A DNA stretch of 64,000 nt from Pycnococcus provasolii (lineage: Eukaryota > Chlorophyta > Pseudoscourfieldiophyceae > Pseudoscourfieldiales): positions 310,001 through 374,000 of the forward strand of contig CP150586.1 in assembly GCA_049487715.1 (NCBI GenBank), in the 5' to 3' direction. Below are positions 9,478 to 19,932 of this stretch, one piece after another. Below the pieces are notes generated by a model. That model worked only from the letters and a program-made list of their open reading frames with translations, did not search any database and had not been told where the DNA came from. Position numbers and translations under genes: made by a program. Position 1 is the stretch's first letter. Each line of letters starts with the position of its first letter.

Positions 9478-10949
9478 ATGGCGCCTCCTCGTTCTCGTTC
9501 TCAACATGAAAAACCTGCTTCCTCTGGTAAGGTGAAGGTGCCTCCTCCTCCGCCTGGTGGTGGTCTGCCTCTGGTAAGAGTAAAAAACGTAAGGCTGATG
9601 GTGATGATTTGCATTTGAATCTCACCCATCCTGGTCCGTCGGCGACCCCTTTTGAGATTCTTGCCACGCTTCCATTCCTTTCTGCACTCGTCTCTTTCAC
9701 GAAAGATGGTGCTGCTGGTGCCGGTGGGGGTGGTTCTGCGTCGTTAGGAGGAGCGGGGGCTGGTTCTGCAGGTGCGTCCGCTCACGGAATGACGTCCGAG
9801 ACTATTCGTGAAGTCGTCGACAAAGGTCCGGACGACATTCGACTGGAAATCGAAGCGGCGGTGCTCGCTGTCGTCAAGTCCATCTTGGGAAACCAAGCCA
9901 TTCAAGCAGGAACGGACGCGGCTGCCTCAGGAGAACAAGCGGCTGCCTCAGGAGGTGGTGGCTCAGGATTCGCGTACATGGTACCCTCGCGAGGGAACGC
10001 CAACCAGCTGTACATACCAGAACTCGACCGCATCGTCCTGCGGGACAAAGTCACACCAAGGCCGTTCGGGCAAGTCGGCACCGTGCGCAAGTGCGCGCTC
10101 ACCACGAGAGTCCTTCAGCTAATTCACGAACTATGCCTGAAGCGCATACACGTCACGAAACGAGACCTCTTCTACACTGACGTCAAGCTGTTCGTCGACC
10201 AGCGTGACTCCGACAACATTCTCGACGACGTGAGCTGCATGCTCGGGTGCACGCGCTCAAGCCTGCACGTCGTCGCGTCCGAAAAGGGTGTCGTCGTCGG
10301 AAGGCTGCGATTCGAGGAGGACGGCGACGCCATCGACTGCACGAAGATGGGCGTGGGTGGTAAGGCGATCCCGCCGAACGTAGATAAGGTTTCGAAAATG
10401 GAAAGCGACGCGCTGTTCATACTGCTCGTCGAAAAAGATGCCGCGTTCATGCGGCTCGCAGAAGATCGATTCTACAATAAGTACCCTTGCGTGATCGTCA
10501 CAGCCAAGGGACAGCCTGACGTCGCGACGAGGCTATTTCTGCGAAAGTTGCGACGTGACCTCTGCATACCCGTGCTCGCTCTCGTCGACTCGGACCCGTA
10601 CGGACTGAAAATTCTGTCCGTGTACTCGAGCGGGTCGAAGAACATGTCGTACGACTCGTTCAACCTCACGACGCCAGACATCAAGTGGCTTGGTGTACTT
10701 CCAAGCGATCTCGACGCGTTCAACATTCCCGAGCAATGCCGCCTGAAGATGACAGATGCGGACATCAAGACGGGGCAAGACCTTCTTAAGGAGGACTTTG
10801 TGCAAGCGCGACCGGAGTGGGTGAAGGAGCTACAGCTGATGGTGAAGAGGAAAGTCAAGGCTGAGATTCAAGCGCTGTCGTCGTTTGGATTCCAATATCT
10901 GACAGAAGTGTACCTGCCGCGAAAGTTGAAAGAGGGTGGCTGGATCTGA
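9478..10949 (+). CDS. TOP6A: DNA topoisomerase VI subunit A, plant SPO11-3/RHL2 type (two exons)
   Basis: Catalytic subunit of the type IIB topoisomerase that plants use for endoreduplication. Exon 1 (9478-9531, ATG start) joins exon 2 (9579-10949) by a 47-nt GT-AG intron, giving 474 residues. The join makes an N-terminal basic stretch, [10 protein letters not shown], a likely nuclear signal. The body follows plant SPO11-3 closely: [13 protein letters not shown] holds the strand-cleaving Tyr (codon 10173-10175), [14 protein letters not shown], the Toprim Glu in [21 protein letters not shown], the Toprim Asp pair in [10 protein letters not shown], and TPDIKWLG. The C-terminus [17 protein letters not shown] matches the family end. 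TGTAA follows at 10999. The subunit B partner is not in this window. Confidence 0.95.
9532..9578 (+). other. 47-nt GT-AG intron in TOP6A
   Basis: GTGAAGGTG...GGTAAG. The 11-mer CCTCTGGTAAG occurs just before the intron (9521-9531) and at its end (9568-9578). The ATG frame and the downstream conserved frame differ by exactly this length, and no other start fits. Confidence 0.85.
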
Positions 10950-10998
10950 ATAGTAAAATCAAAGAAAACAAAAAACAAAAAACAGCAAATAACAGATT

Positions 10999-11003
10999 TG
11001 TAA
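10999..11003 (+). terminator. Candidate TGTAA poly(A) signal, TOP6A
   Basis: TGTAA about 50 nt after the TGA stop, at the edge of the convergent importin gene. Confidence 0.5.
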
Positions 11004-11027
11004 CATTCGATTTTCCATGATTCAACA

Positions 11028-14000
11028 TCAAGCACAAGCGGACTGCACAGCCATTCGACTCGCTTCGTCGAGCGACGATGCAGCGGCAGTCGCCGCCGCC
11101 GCGCCCATCGAAGCAACGCCTCTTGCCACCACGCTCTTCAGGCGCATCGCGCGCTCGATGCGCAGGCGTGCAGCCCTGGGTGCGATGTCTGATTCGAGAA
11201 CCCACGGAGTGTTGTTCTGCGCCGCGAGCGCCGAGGCGGATGCGTACAGGGACTGCATTGCGGCCAGCTCGGCAGCCACGGATGGATTCGACGTGCCGGC
11301 ATCCGCGAGCAGGCTGGCCGCCCATGCGCTCATGATTGCATTGTGGCGCTGCGCCACGTGCGCCACCACATCCGCTGGTGCAGCCGCAAGGGCAACCGCA
11401 TCTGCGAGAGCCGCAGCTACGGGAGGTCCCTCGCCGAGGTCATCGCGAAGGGGCAATCCGCCGCGGACGACGAGAGCGTCTAAACTTCGCGTGAAGACGC
11501 GCGACGCCTCCGCGGGAAGTGAGCCACCGCCGGCTGACCATGCATGGCACATCGCCGTGACGATGCGGCCGAGCGCACCTGCGCAATTATCCACAGCGGC
11601 GTCGACATCGCCACCCTCGCGCTCATCTGCCGACAGCTGACTCGTTGCCGACTGCTCGCGGTTCGCACGCTCCACGAATTCGCAAAGCACGTCCGCGGCA
11701 CCTGAGCATGCCGCGGCGGCAGCCTGTGCGGGAGGAAGGCACGTCAGCAGGCATCCGAGGCCGTAGCTCGAGTTGCGAATTGCACCCAGTCGCATGCTTG
11801 GAGACATCTCCAACGTCGAGGCGGTGAGAATGTGCGCTGGCGTCGCTCCGGGAAGGCCTGCGCGTATCACCGACGTGAGCGCGTGGAATCCGTGCTCCGC
11901 AAATGGTGCGCACAACGCCGCGGTAATGTTCGGATCCTCGAGCTTCGTCAGCGCCTCGCATAGCTCGCTGATGATTCCCAAGCACGCGACTGTAACGTAG
12001 TCAGGAACGTCGCCCTCCTCCTCCTCCTCCTGCGCCGCCACTGCCGCCTTGCCCTTCTTCTTCTTCGCCTTCTTCTGAGTCTTCTCTACGATCGGGCAGC
12101 CCATACGCTTGAAGACCGCCGCGGCGTGTCGCTTCGAGTGCTTGGCGGTGTACCATCCAGTCGACGCACCGGAGGCAACAAGCGCACTCACCACCTCACC
12201 TGACGTCTCCAGAATGCCCTCCTCGTCATCAGCCTCCTGTTCCTCGCCAAGGTCATCTCCACCGAACATCGAGTCGTCGTCCTCGTCGTCGTCCTCACCG
12301 TCGTCGTCGCCTTCGTATCCACCTCCAAATACACCCTCGCCATCTTCGTCGTCCTCGTCGTCGTCCTCGTCACCCGCCTGGCAGCTGGCGTTGCCCTCGA
12401 TGAAGCGCCGCACTTCCGTGCAAATGTCGTCAAATAACTTCTGCGGAATTCCACCACGCCCAAAGCCAGCGACCAGCTCACGCACGCCATCAAGGCCTAA
12501 TGCGGCGCCTCGTCTCTCCGGCTCCGCGGCGACCGACTTCAGCAAGGCGTCGAGAGCCTGACTGGGCACGAGCTGGCGCTGCGCCTGATCAACACTCGGG
12601 CTCACGCACGCGGCGAGTGCCACCGCAGGCGCCGCCTTGTACGCCATAGTTCTGAGGTCCGGGTGGAAGGTTCTCATCGCCTCGCGCGTGTACTTGGTCA
12701 TCGCGGGAAGGTGCGCGTCGAAGCTGCCAGGCAGAATGGCACCAACCCGCGCGTAGTACGACAACGCGGACAGCGCGCTCGCCTTCTCGTCCTGGATACC
12801 TGTTCGCACGCTCATCATCTGCCTAATCGCCTCCTCATCATCGTCATCATCGTCGTCGTCGTCGTCATCGTCGCCGCCGCCGCCCATGCCACCGCCATAT
12901 CCACCTCCCATCAGCTGTGCCATATTCACCGCCGCACCACCTCCTCCAGTCATGTTCGTTGTAAAGTCGTCCTTCTCCTCCTGTTCCATCGTCACGAGCG
13001 CTGATGCTGCGGCACGAGCCAAGTACGGTGCAAATGCATGACGCATGCGCTGTGCCACCTTCTCCAAAAGACCGTGCGCATGCTCTCGCATCTCCTCCTC
13101 AAGATGCGTATCTGACATCGACTTCTGCGCAGCCAGCGCCGGTGCCGCGGCGTGTGCATTTTCGAAGTACGCAAGGCTCGCCTCCACAAGTGCCGGCGCG
13201 TGTGCCTCCGCATCAGCGTCGGAGAGCGTGAGAAAAGAGTGTCCACAGCACTCGAGAGCCTTGGATCGCAGCCGAGCACGCTCGTAGCCAAGTCGGCGCG
13301 CATTCGAGGCTTGAACGCCGCTGCCGGGAAGCAGTTCACCAGGCTTGGGCAGCGCGATATATGGCAGAAGCGCAGGAAGAAGCTCCTTGGCGTACGGTCC
13401 AAAGTCCTCCTCACAAGAGCACGCCGCGCTCGCGAGCGCCCCAAATGCGCCAGCCACGGCGTCATTCCAGCGCTCGTGGCGACTTCCCGCGGGTGCCGCC
13501 CCTGACAGCCGCCCGACGGCGTCCACCTGATTTCCCAGCGCAAGCAGCTGGCCAAGGCGCTGGCACGTCGGACCGAGCTGCGGCGCCATGCGTCGGCGAT
13601 CTACAGCTTCGCACAGTGCATCGAGTGCGTAGCACAGGTCATTCAGTAAGGTGTCGTGCATTACGTGCATTGCCCCCGACGGCTTCGAGACGGCTGTTGC
13701 ACCTCCGATGCGCGCCATGGCTGCGTCGAAGGCGGCGTACAGCGCGGGAAATACCACGTGGCTCAAGCACCTCGTTTCGTTCTGCATGTGCTGTGCAAAC
13801 TGCCCAAGCGCGAGCGACGCGCACGCAACCACCTTCGTGCTCTCCGTGTCGGCGAGGCTTCGGCACACGATACCAAGCGCACTGGAGGCATCCTTGGCGA
13901 ATTTCTGCGCACATCCCTCGACTGTCGTAGCGAGGCTTCTCACCGCGGCGAGACGCCAGCTCCAATGAGGCTGCTCAGCAGCCTGCTGCGCGAACACCGC

Positions 14001-15173
14001 GACGATAGGCGCGACGCGCTTTGCGGGAAGGTTGCACGCGAGCTTGTCGAGGCAGCGATATGCCGCGCTGCCGACGCTGGTGGCTGACTCGTCGTCGTCG
14101 TCGTCGTCGTTCTCCTCGGGATCGTCTCCACCGTCCGCACCCTCCTCCTCCTGCAGCAGGGGAAGCAGCGCCTGGAATGTCGGCACGACGAGGTCGGGCG
14201 TCGTCGTCGTCGTCGATCCCACGGCGCCACCACCTAGAAGGTACTTTCGCCGGTACTGCGCGATCCACGAAATCACCTCCATTGCCGACTCTCGCGTGGC
14301 GATGGCAAACCTCCGCTCGCGGCAAACCTGCAGGAAAAAGTCCACGAACTGCGCGACGTGCGGCTTGAGTACGCTTGATGGCGCCTCTACGAGTTCTCTG
14401 CACGTTTCGAACGCCGCCATGGCGGTCGTCTCGTCGCCCTCCGTGAGCGCGGCGGTCATGGCACGCAGCAGCGGCGGCACGAGCGTGGATACGTGCTCCG
14501 CCGCCTGCGCGGCGTGCGCGAACGTCCCTGTAAGCTGCGGCGCTTGCGCCGGATCGTCGTCGTCTTCGCCGTACTCTACGGCGTAGACCATCTCTGCGAG
14601 TGCGCCGACTCCCGTCATGGCTGCCGCCCTGACTGCGGGAACGGCGTCAGCCAACGCCGCCGCGAATATGGGGCACAGTTCCCCCGCGTGTTTGCGCAGG
14701 ACGTCGGACATGTCCTGCGCGAGTCTTCCGAGCACTTCTATGGATGTTTCTCTGTGTTTCGCGTCTGGCGACGTGCTCAGTTGGTGCAGGAGCGGCATGA
14801 GTTCCGGCCACGCGCCTGCGGGCATATCCATTCTCGCGATTGCGGCTGCAGCCGCGACGAGTCCTCGACGGGCGAGCATGGACGTTTCGTTGACGAATTG
14901 CTGCGCTATGGACGCTTTGATTTGTTGTCTTTGGGGTAGTGAGAGTTTTCTCCAGTTTGCGGCAACTTTCTTCCTGAGGAGAACGCCGCAGAGTTGCCTT
15001 GACGCCGCATCTGACGACCCACTAAGTCCCGATGCTAAGAGTAGAATTCCCGTTTTGCCTTTGGTAAGTTCTTTTAAAGCAGACTCTGACTCTTTTCTGC
15101 TAACGTTGTCCGGAACGAGGCAACCTAACAAGAGTGTTTGCAGACGACTGATGTTGAGTGAGTCCATTGCCAT
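11028..15173 (-). CDS. Importin-5 (karyopherin beta-3) like nuclear transport receptor
   Basis: Importin-5 carries ribosomal proteins and other cargo into the nucleus in a Ran-dependent way. The ATG at 15173-15171 gives 1381 residues (the family usually has about 1100). The N-terminus (LLGCLVPDNVSRKESESALKEL), the SSDAASRQLCGVLLRKK motif, WPELMPLL, and many HEAT-like helix pairs along the whole length fit IPO5/PSE1. The extra length comes from low-complexity inserts: an acidic run near 14100, a Gly-rich stretch followed by twelve Asp near 12840-12900, and a second Asp/Glu-rich stretch at 12190-12390. Lys-rich KKAKKKKGK near 12060 is also an insert. No introns are seen. It converges with TOP6A, 78 bp apart. 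Confidence 0.88.
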   Translation of the reverse strand: MAMDSLNISRLQTLLLGCLVPDNVSRKESESALKELTKGKTGILLLASGLSGSSDAASRQLCGVLLRKKVAANWRKLSLPQRQQIKASIAQQFVNETSMLARRGLVAAAAAIARMDMPAGAWPELMPLLHQLSTSPDAKHRETSIEVLGRLAQDMSDVLRKHAGELCPIFAAALADAVPAVRAAAMTGVGALAEMVYAVEYGEDDDDPAQAPQLTGTFAHAAQAAEHVSTLVPPLLRAMTAALTEGDETTAMAAFETCRELVEAPSSVLKPHVAQFVDFFLQVCRERRFAIATRESAMEVISWIAQYRRKYLLGGGAVGSTTTTTPDLVVPTFQALLPLLQEEEGADGGDDPEENDDDDDDESATSVGSAAYRCLDKLACNLPAKRVAPIVAVFAQQAAEQPHWSWRLAAVRSLATTVEGCAQKFAKDASSALGIVCRSLADTESTKVVACASLALGQFAQHMQNETRCLSHVVFPALYAAFDAAMARIGGATAVSKPSGAMHVMHDTLLNDLCYALDALCEAVDRRRMAPQLGPTCQRLGQLLALGNQVDAVGRLSGAAPAGSRHERWNDAVAGAFGALASAACSCEEDFGPYAKELLPALLPYIALPKPGELLPGSGVQASNARRLGYERARLRSKALECCGHSFLTLSDADAEAHAPALVEASLAYFENAHAAAPALAAQKSMSDTHLEEEMREHAHGLLEKVAQRMRHAFAPYLARAAASALVTMEQEEKDDFTTNMTGGGGAAVNMAQLMGGGYGGGMGGGGDDDDDDDDDDDDEEAIRQMMSVRTGIQDEKASALSALSYYARVGAILPGSFDAHLPAMTKYTREAMRTFHPDLRTMAYKAAPAVALAACVSPSVDQAQRQLVPSQALDALLKSVAAEPERRGAALGLDGVRELVAGFGRGGIPQKLFDDICTEVRRFIEGNASCQAGDEDDDEDDEDGEGVFGGGYEGDDDGEDDDEDDDSMFGGDDLGEEQEADDEEGILETSGEVVSALVASGASTGWYTAKHSKRHAAAVFKRMGCPIVEKTQKKAKKKKGKAAVAAQEEEEEGDVPDYVTVACLGIISELCEALTKLEDPNITAALCAPFAEHGFHALTSVIRAGLPGATPAHILTASTLEMSPSMRLGAIRNSSYGLGCLLTCLPPAQAAAAACSGAADVLCEFVERANREQSATSQLSADEREGGDVDAAVDNCAGALGRIVTAMCHAWSAGGGSLPAEASRVFTRSLDALVVRGGLPLRDDLGEGPPVAAALADAVALAAAPADVVAHVAQRHNAIMSAWAASLLADAGTSNPSVAAELAAMQSLYASASALAAQNNTPWVLESDIAPRAARLRIERAMRLKSVVARGVASMGAAAATAAASSLDEASRMAVQSACA

Positions 15174-15696
15174 GGCTGATGAGCTGAGCACGAGATACGG
15201 TATCTAACTGTCACTCGAGTACTGATGACAATAGCCTCTTGTCACTTGTGAGCGTGATCGACCGACAGGTCTCGCTTCCAACGAAAATGGCTTGTGTGAG
15301 AAACTGGAAGATATCGGCGCCGCCACCTAACCCTAACCCTAACCCTAACCCTAACATGAAACCCTAACCCGACAGCGTTTCGGGGGTGATTCTTTTTCTT
15401 CTTCTTCGGACCCCCCCCTCTAGCTAGGGAGATCCTCTATCGTAGGGTACGATAGGTGACCGGCGTGTTGAAGTCCCCCGTGGCCCTTGCTGCCCAACCC
15501 TCGGCTAGCTATCGTAGGTCCAACCAGGTCCAACCTCCCGAACGGAATAAGCCCCTTGGGACTGGCCTGGTACTAATAACCCGGGTAATAGGCATTATCT
15601 CGTGTGCCTCACAAGTACAGAAGTTAGTCTAAGGAAGTTAGTCATGATGGAGGAGGTGAAAGTCGTTCCCTTTCCTTCGGAGCTTCCTCCGTCTCC
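15174..15696. other. Divergent intergenic region, importin-5 / TIR gene
   Basis: No gene is seen in these 523 bp. It holds the CCCTAA tract at 15326-15370, a C-run near 15410, and short palindromic ATCGTAGGGTACGAT-like motifs near 15440 with a related CTATCGTAGG at 15511. Confidence 0.6.
15326..15370. repeat. Interstitial CCCTAA repeat
   Basis: Five perfect CCCTAA units, then AACATGAAACCCTAACCC. It lies in the shared promoter region of importin-5 and the TIR protein. Confidence 0.9.
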
Positions 15697-17616
15697 ATGT
15701 CTCTTGGAGTTGGAGACAGCACATTGTTGCAGTCTTCCACGTCGGAGTCTTCCTTGTTGAGCACGTTGGACACGCAACACTTCAAGGAAGCCTACAGGGC
15801 AAATCATAGAAGCCCGCTCTACTCTGTCGGACACGCGTTTGTCGTCTTTCTCAACGTCACGTGCTGTGCGCTCCTCATTGTCGCGTGCTGGATCAAAAGC
15901 AGACACTTCCTCAAAGCAAACTTTCCAGAAGCAGCCTATTGGCAAGACATTGGTGCGTTCTCTGCTCAACCGGCCACCGACGCACGCACGCACGCAAGAA
16001 GCGTTCCAACCTACACTGGCCATGCATGCACGCCAACTCTAAAACTTCACCAACCGCAATCTCTCCTAATCACACAACAACAACAAGGTGTCATAATCAT
16101 ATTCCTGTATGCAGTGGTCATCACTACAACGGCGGTGTACCAGTTGGCCGAGAACCCGCCGACGCTTAAGATACTCGCCTCTAAAGAAGCGATACGCAAA
16201 CGAGCTGATAACTACGGACTGACTTACAGCGCGTGCTTCGTCTGCTGGACAGTCACCATTCTCTCCACGAGCTACGTCTCCGTCGCGTACTTTCGGTCCA
16301 ACACCGAGCTTGAAGGGTACAAGCCAGGCCTTCGCGGCGCCGATGCTGCCATCCTCGCCGGCTACACGTTCGTGATCTGCTTTGTTCTCGCAGTCGTCTT
16401 CTTCTTCTTGCGGAAGCTGCGCTTCGAGCTGATGCGCATGTACGGGCCAGAGCTTCGCACGTGGGTGACGGGCAAATTCCTGCCTTGGATCGCCATCGCC
16501 TTCCTCGCTCAGGCGTATCTGGTCGCGCGATTCTTCTTTCACATGGAGGCCATGGAAAGCTACCACACGATGTCATGGGGTAGCATGTCGACCGTCGTAA
16601 GTCTACCTTTACTAATCATTCGTGGGGCGGATAAACAACATTTCACTAACAACAACCTAACACCCTAAATGAAACAGTCCTATGGCACCCAACTTCTCTG
16701 TGGCCACATCGCCGGAAACGTCGCGCTGTTCACGTTTCTCAGCGCCGTAGGCCTTGAACTCTTCCCGAAGTCGGGCGACGAGCAAGTCGCCGGCGATAAC
16801 ACAAAGCAAGAGCGGAAGCACTCCATCGTTCTGCTCTTGTACTGCGTCGCTACCGTGCAAGCGATCTTTGTCGCGAGTTTCATCGAGGCGAATGTCCAGC
16901 TGATTTATGCGAAAAATGCGCTTCTCGTGTATGGCATGGTGTATTTGTTTGTCATCTGCGGTGCGCTCTGTGCAAGCGCGCTCATGGAGGGCCGCAAGAG
17001 CAAGGGTCACTACAACCAGTATCTCTGGCAAGGCGGGAAGGAGTTCCACTTTTTCATCTCGCATGCCCAGGCAAATGGACAGGACCAGGTACACGCCATC
17101 ACGCGCGACCTCGAGATGCGCGGAATCAAGGTTTGGCGCGACATGGATCAGGCTCAGATCACTTGGGCAGGCATGAAGAAAGGTGTGGAGAAGAGCTTGG
17201 TGTTCATGCTTTTCGTGACCAAAGGTGCGATTGCTCGTACGTGGGTGCAAATGGAGGTGCTGCACGCGATCAGTCTCAAGAAACCTATCATTCTTGTACA
17301 TGAGACGGACAAGAGGCACGGCGGCGACGACCTTCCTCTCTTGTTCAATGCGGAGGAGTACCTGAGTCATCTCAATATAGCTGGCAAAGCCGAGATTCTG
17401 AAGGTAGCAAAATTTCTGAACTGCCTTACGTCTACTATCGAGTCCATCGAGTACAGGCGCAGGAACTGGGAGGCGAATTCTATGCACGAACGGATCCTCA
17501 AGCAGCTTGAGGGAGTGAGTAAGGGGGAGATGGTGCGTGAGGAACTCGAGAGGAAGAGCGCGGAGGCGAAACAGCTACTCAACGAGATCATTGAGCGTGA
17601 GGGCCTAGCTGCCTAG
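15697..17616 (+). CDS. Eight-helix membrane protein with C-terminal TIR domain (three exons)
   Basis: Exons 15697-15952, 16088-16596 and 16678-17616 splice in frame to 567 residues. The first about 360 residues contain about eight hydrophobic helices (for example FVVFLNVTCCALLIVACWI, VIIIFLYAVVITTTAVYQL, ICFVLAVVFFFL, SIVLLLYCVATVQAIFVASF). Residues about 377-500 are a TIR domain: FHFFISHAQ (first strand), LEMRGIKVWRDMDQ (BB-loop region), and ARTWVQMEVLHAISL. The Glu in this last helix (E448, codon 17254-17256) sits where NAD-cleaving TIRs such as SARM1 keep their catalytic Glu (WVHKE). The tail is a charged helix. A membrane-tethered TIR suggests signalling or NAD+ cleavage, but substrate and trigger are unknown. 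No LRR, NB-ARC or SAM domain is present. Confidence 0.8.
15953..16087 (+). other. 135-nt intron 1 of the TIR membrane-protein gene
   Basis: GTGCGT...CAACAAG, phase 1, with CTAAT just upstream of the acceptor. Its length is a multiple of three and no stop falls inside, but its translation (Thr/Gln/His-rich) breaks up an otherwise continuous membrane helix pattern. Confidence 0.75.
16597..16677 (+). other. 81-nt intron 2 of the TIR membrane-protein gene
   Basis: GTAAGT...GAAACAG, phase 0, with CTAAC branch-like motifs. Its in-frame stop is removed by splicing, joining MSTV to SYGTQLLCGHIAGN. Confidence 0.85.
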
Positions 17617-18070
17617 CATCATAGATAGCTTGGGCCTTGGGGACGCGGGTAGATACTGAGATGTACACAACTCCATGGTAATAAGTAAATAATTCGTCAA
17701 ATAATAATACCTTCTTTTTAACACAATTATACAAACGACGACTGAAACGAGTCAGTCACCATAAATAAAAAAAATCCGGCAAATTTGTCCATCCAGACAC
17801 ACACGAGTTGACTCGAGACACAACAGCGACGAGTCTGGGACTCTGAGTCTCGTGAGTCGTGACTCTCGTCGACGAGGACAGGCCGCCACGTCAGCATGAC
17901 ACGTGTATGTGCGCCGTGCGACCTCTCGCTCGATATGTCACAAACACCTTACACCTTGATTGATCAGAAAGAAATCCTCCCCGGATTGTGGAATTCGGGG
18001 ATGGATTTTTTCCCTTTCCCTTTCCACCTGCCCTTTCCTCGGAGGGCATTCCTCTTCTCCCAGCCGCCAA
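17617..18070. other. Intergenic region, TIR gene to bS1 gene
   Basis: It begins with A/T-rich 3' sequence. A cluster of GAGTC/GACTC direct and inverted copies lies near 17805-17880, enough to fold. No gene is seen. Confidence 0.5.
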
Positions 18071-18886
18071 ATGGCTCCCACGGCTTCGGCTTTTGCTTCG
18101 GCGCGCGCTCTGCTTCGTCACCAAGGTCAGTGTGGCATGTTCCTGGCGGCTCAAGGGGGCTACTCATACGCTGCCCCCTTGCCTTCTGCTTCGTTTTGGT
18201 GGTGTCGCACACGTTGGTTCGCGTCCAAGGAGTCGTCTCGATCCTCGGGGGGCGCACGAGATGGTGATTTCGTTCCGGCGCACCAGCTCTCCTCGCCTAT
18301 CCCGCCCGTCGCGACGCGCGCGGAACTCGAGGCGGCTGTGCGCGCGGGAGTTCAGCCTGTCTCCGACGACTCGTCCCTGGAGGCTTTCAGGATGTCCAAC
18401 GCGTCGTTCCCGTCGTTCCACGGCATGGTCGTCAAGGCGAAAGCAATAGGATCCACACGGAAAGGCGTGTACGCGGACACGGGCGTGCGCGGCATCGCGA
18501 GAGTCAGGTACCCGCAAGGCCAAAGGGGGGACGTCGAACCGGGCGACGACGTGCATGTCCAGGTCGAGGCGATCGAAGGGCCGGACGGAGACGTGTACGC
18601 GAGCATGTCAAAAAGCCAGCTGGCTAGCTCACGCGCGGAGGTGTGGGCAGAGCTGAAAAGCTTGTACCAGTCGCGAAGGCCAGTTCCGGGGAGACTGCTG
18701 AACAAAGTTGGGTCGTCAGGGTGGGCTGTTGGCATCGCAGGGATAGTCGCGTTCGCGCCCGACGTCCGCGTGCACGACTCAACCAAGGCTAAGATTGGAC
18801 AGCTCGTGCCGTGGCAAATTATTAAATTAGACGACAGCGACCGCAACGTGTTCCTGTACGACGCACTCGTCGCGCGCGACAACTAA
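18071..18886 (+). CDS. Organellar ribosomal protein bS1-like (S1-domain) protein
   Basis: The ATG at 18071 gives 271 residues with an Ala/Ser/Arg-rich start (MAPTASAFASARALLRHQ) typical of mitochondrial or plastid import; a longer upstream frame lacks a good ATG. Two S1-like OB folds can be seen: SFHGMVVKAKAI...GVYADTGVRGIARVRYP...GDDVHVQVEAIEGPDGDVYASMSKSQ, then PGRLLNKVGSSGWAVGIAGIVAFAP...IGQLVPWQIIKLDD. This arrangement suits the reduced bS1m proteins of plant-type mitochondrial ribosomes, which help mRNA bind the small subunit. A plastid S1 would usually have three repeats. TGTAA follows the stop at 18893. The organelle is inferred, not shown. Confidence 0.65.
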   Translation: MAPTASAFASARALLRHQGQCGMFLAAQGGYSYAAPLPSASFWWCRTRWFASKESSRSSGGARDGDFVPAHQLSSPIPPVATRAELEAAVRAGVQPVSDDSSLEAFRMSNASFPSFHGMVVKAKAIGSTRKGVYADTGVRGIARVRYPQGQRGDVEPGDDVHVQVEAIEGPDGDVYASMSKSQLASSRAEVWAELKSLYQSRRPVPGRLLNKVGSSGWAVGIAGIVAFAPDVRVHDSTKAKIGQLVPWQIIKLDDSDRNVFLYDALVARDN

Positions 18887-19932
18887 GATCGCTGTAACAG
18901 AGCTTTACTTCGTCCAACGGTCGTAGCAGTCATCGGTGAGCAACCTAACCTTTTTCGACGAGGAAAAAAAAACACAAAAAGAGTCACCACAAAATTTTAT
19001 AACATGGTAGGATAGATAGATATATGGTAAAAAAAGGTACACGTACAGGAGGATGAGGAGTTTGTAATCAGAGGTAGATTTGTGAGCCTAATTCACGGAT
19101 GGCAGCGTCCGCCTCAGTCATCCATCGCCGCGGATGCTGCACTGCGCGCCTAATACCTCACGCTGCTCCTGCCCATGGCCATGGCCGCGTTTCTTTAAAG
19201 GTAGAGCCTGCTTGATATATGGGAACTATGGATTTAGGGGTTTGTTTCCCAGGGGTTGTTGTGTGGTGAAACCCCTAAACTAACGGAGATTTGTTTAACC
19301 CCCAAAGCTTCGATATTTTTTCAATACTGCCTTCGGGCCCCCCTGAGAAGCGAAAGATTCTTCGAAGTCTCCTCAAGGGACTCTAGAGCTTGATTTGATC
19401 GCAGCATTCCTAACTATTCCCCTGGAAGCCGAAGGCCGAACGCGTTTTGGGTAAAATTCGCGCCCCGTGCCCCGTGTCCTTCCCCCGGCCCCGTGTACGT
19501 TCAGTTCAGTTCAGGGGCCACCGGTGTGTGCCCTGTTCTTGTTCCCTGTCCGCGGCATCAGTTTTTCTTTCATTTTGACGGGAGGAGCCTCATTGCATTC
19601 CGCACTTGCACTTACTTGCACTTGCTCTCTCTCTCTCGCTCGCGTGTTTCTTTCTCTGCTTGTGTGTGGTTTCCTGTGCTTGTGTGAGTGAATTAGTACT
19701 AGCCTGGTGTGTTTCTTGGCTCATTGATTGCATTCTCACAATGCCAAAATTGATGCTTACTCATATGAGCAGGGCTTCTCCCTGCTCATCTCGTGCTGCC
19801 GCTGCTGCTTGCGTGACTTGCTCATCTGGGGCATCCGCGTCAGGCTCGCGTGGTGGGGGCTCAGGGCGTCGTGCTGCTCGGGGGGTCTCAGGCCGTTCAC
19901 ACGGCTCATCATAAGCCCATGGGTCATCATCC
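18887..19932. other. 1-kb region without a convincing gene
   Basis: Contains A/T-rich 3' sequence, a CT-rich stretch near 19625-19660 and a short ORF from an ATG at 19741 (57 residues, Ser/Ala/Gly/Arg-rich, ending 19914). That ORF could be a 5' leader or missed transit-peptide exon of the HNH gene. I see no RNA gene. Confidence 0.45.
18893..18897 (+). terminator. Candidate TGTAA poly(A) signal, bS1-like gene
   Basis: TGTAA 7 nt after the TAA stop. Confidence 0.5.
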
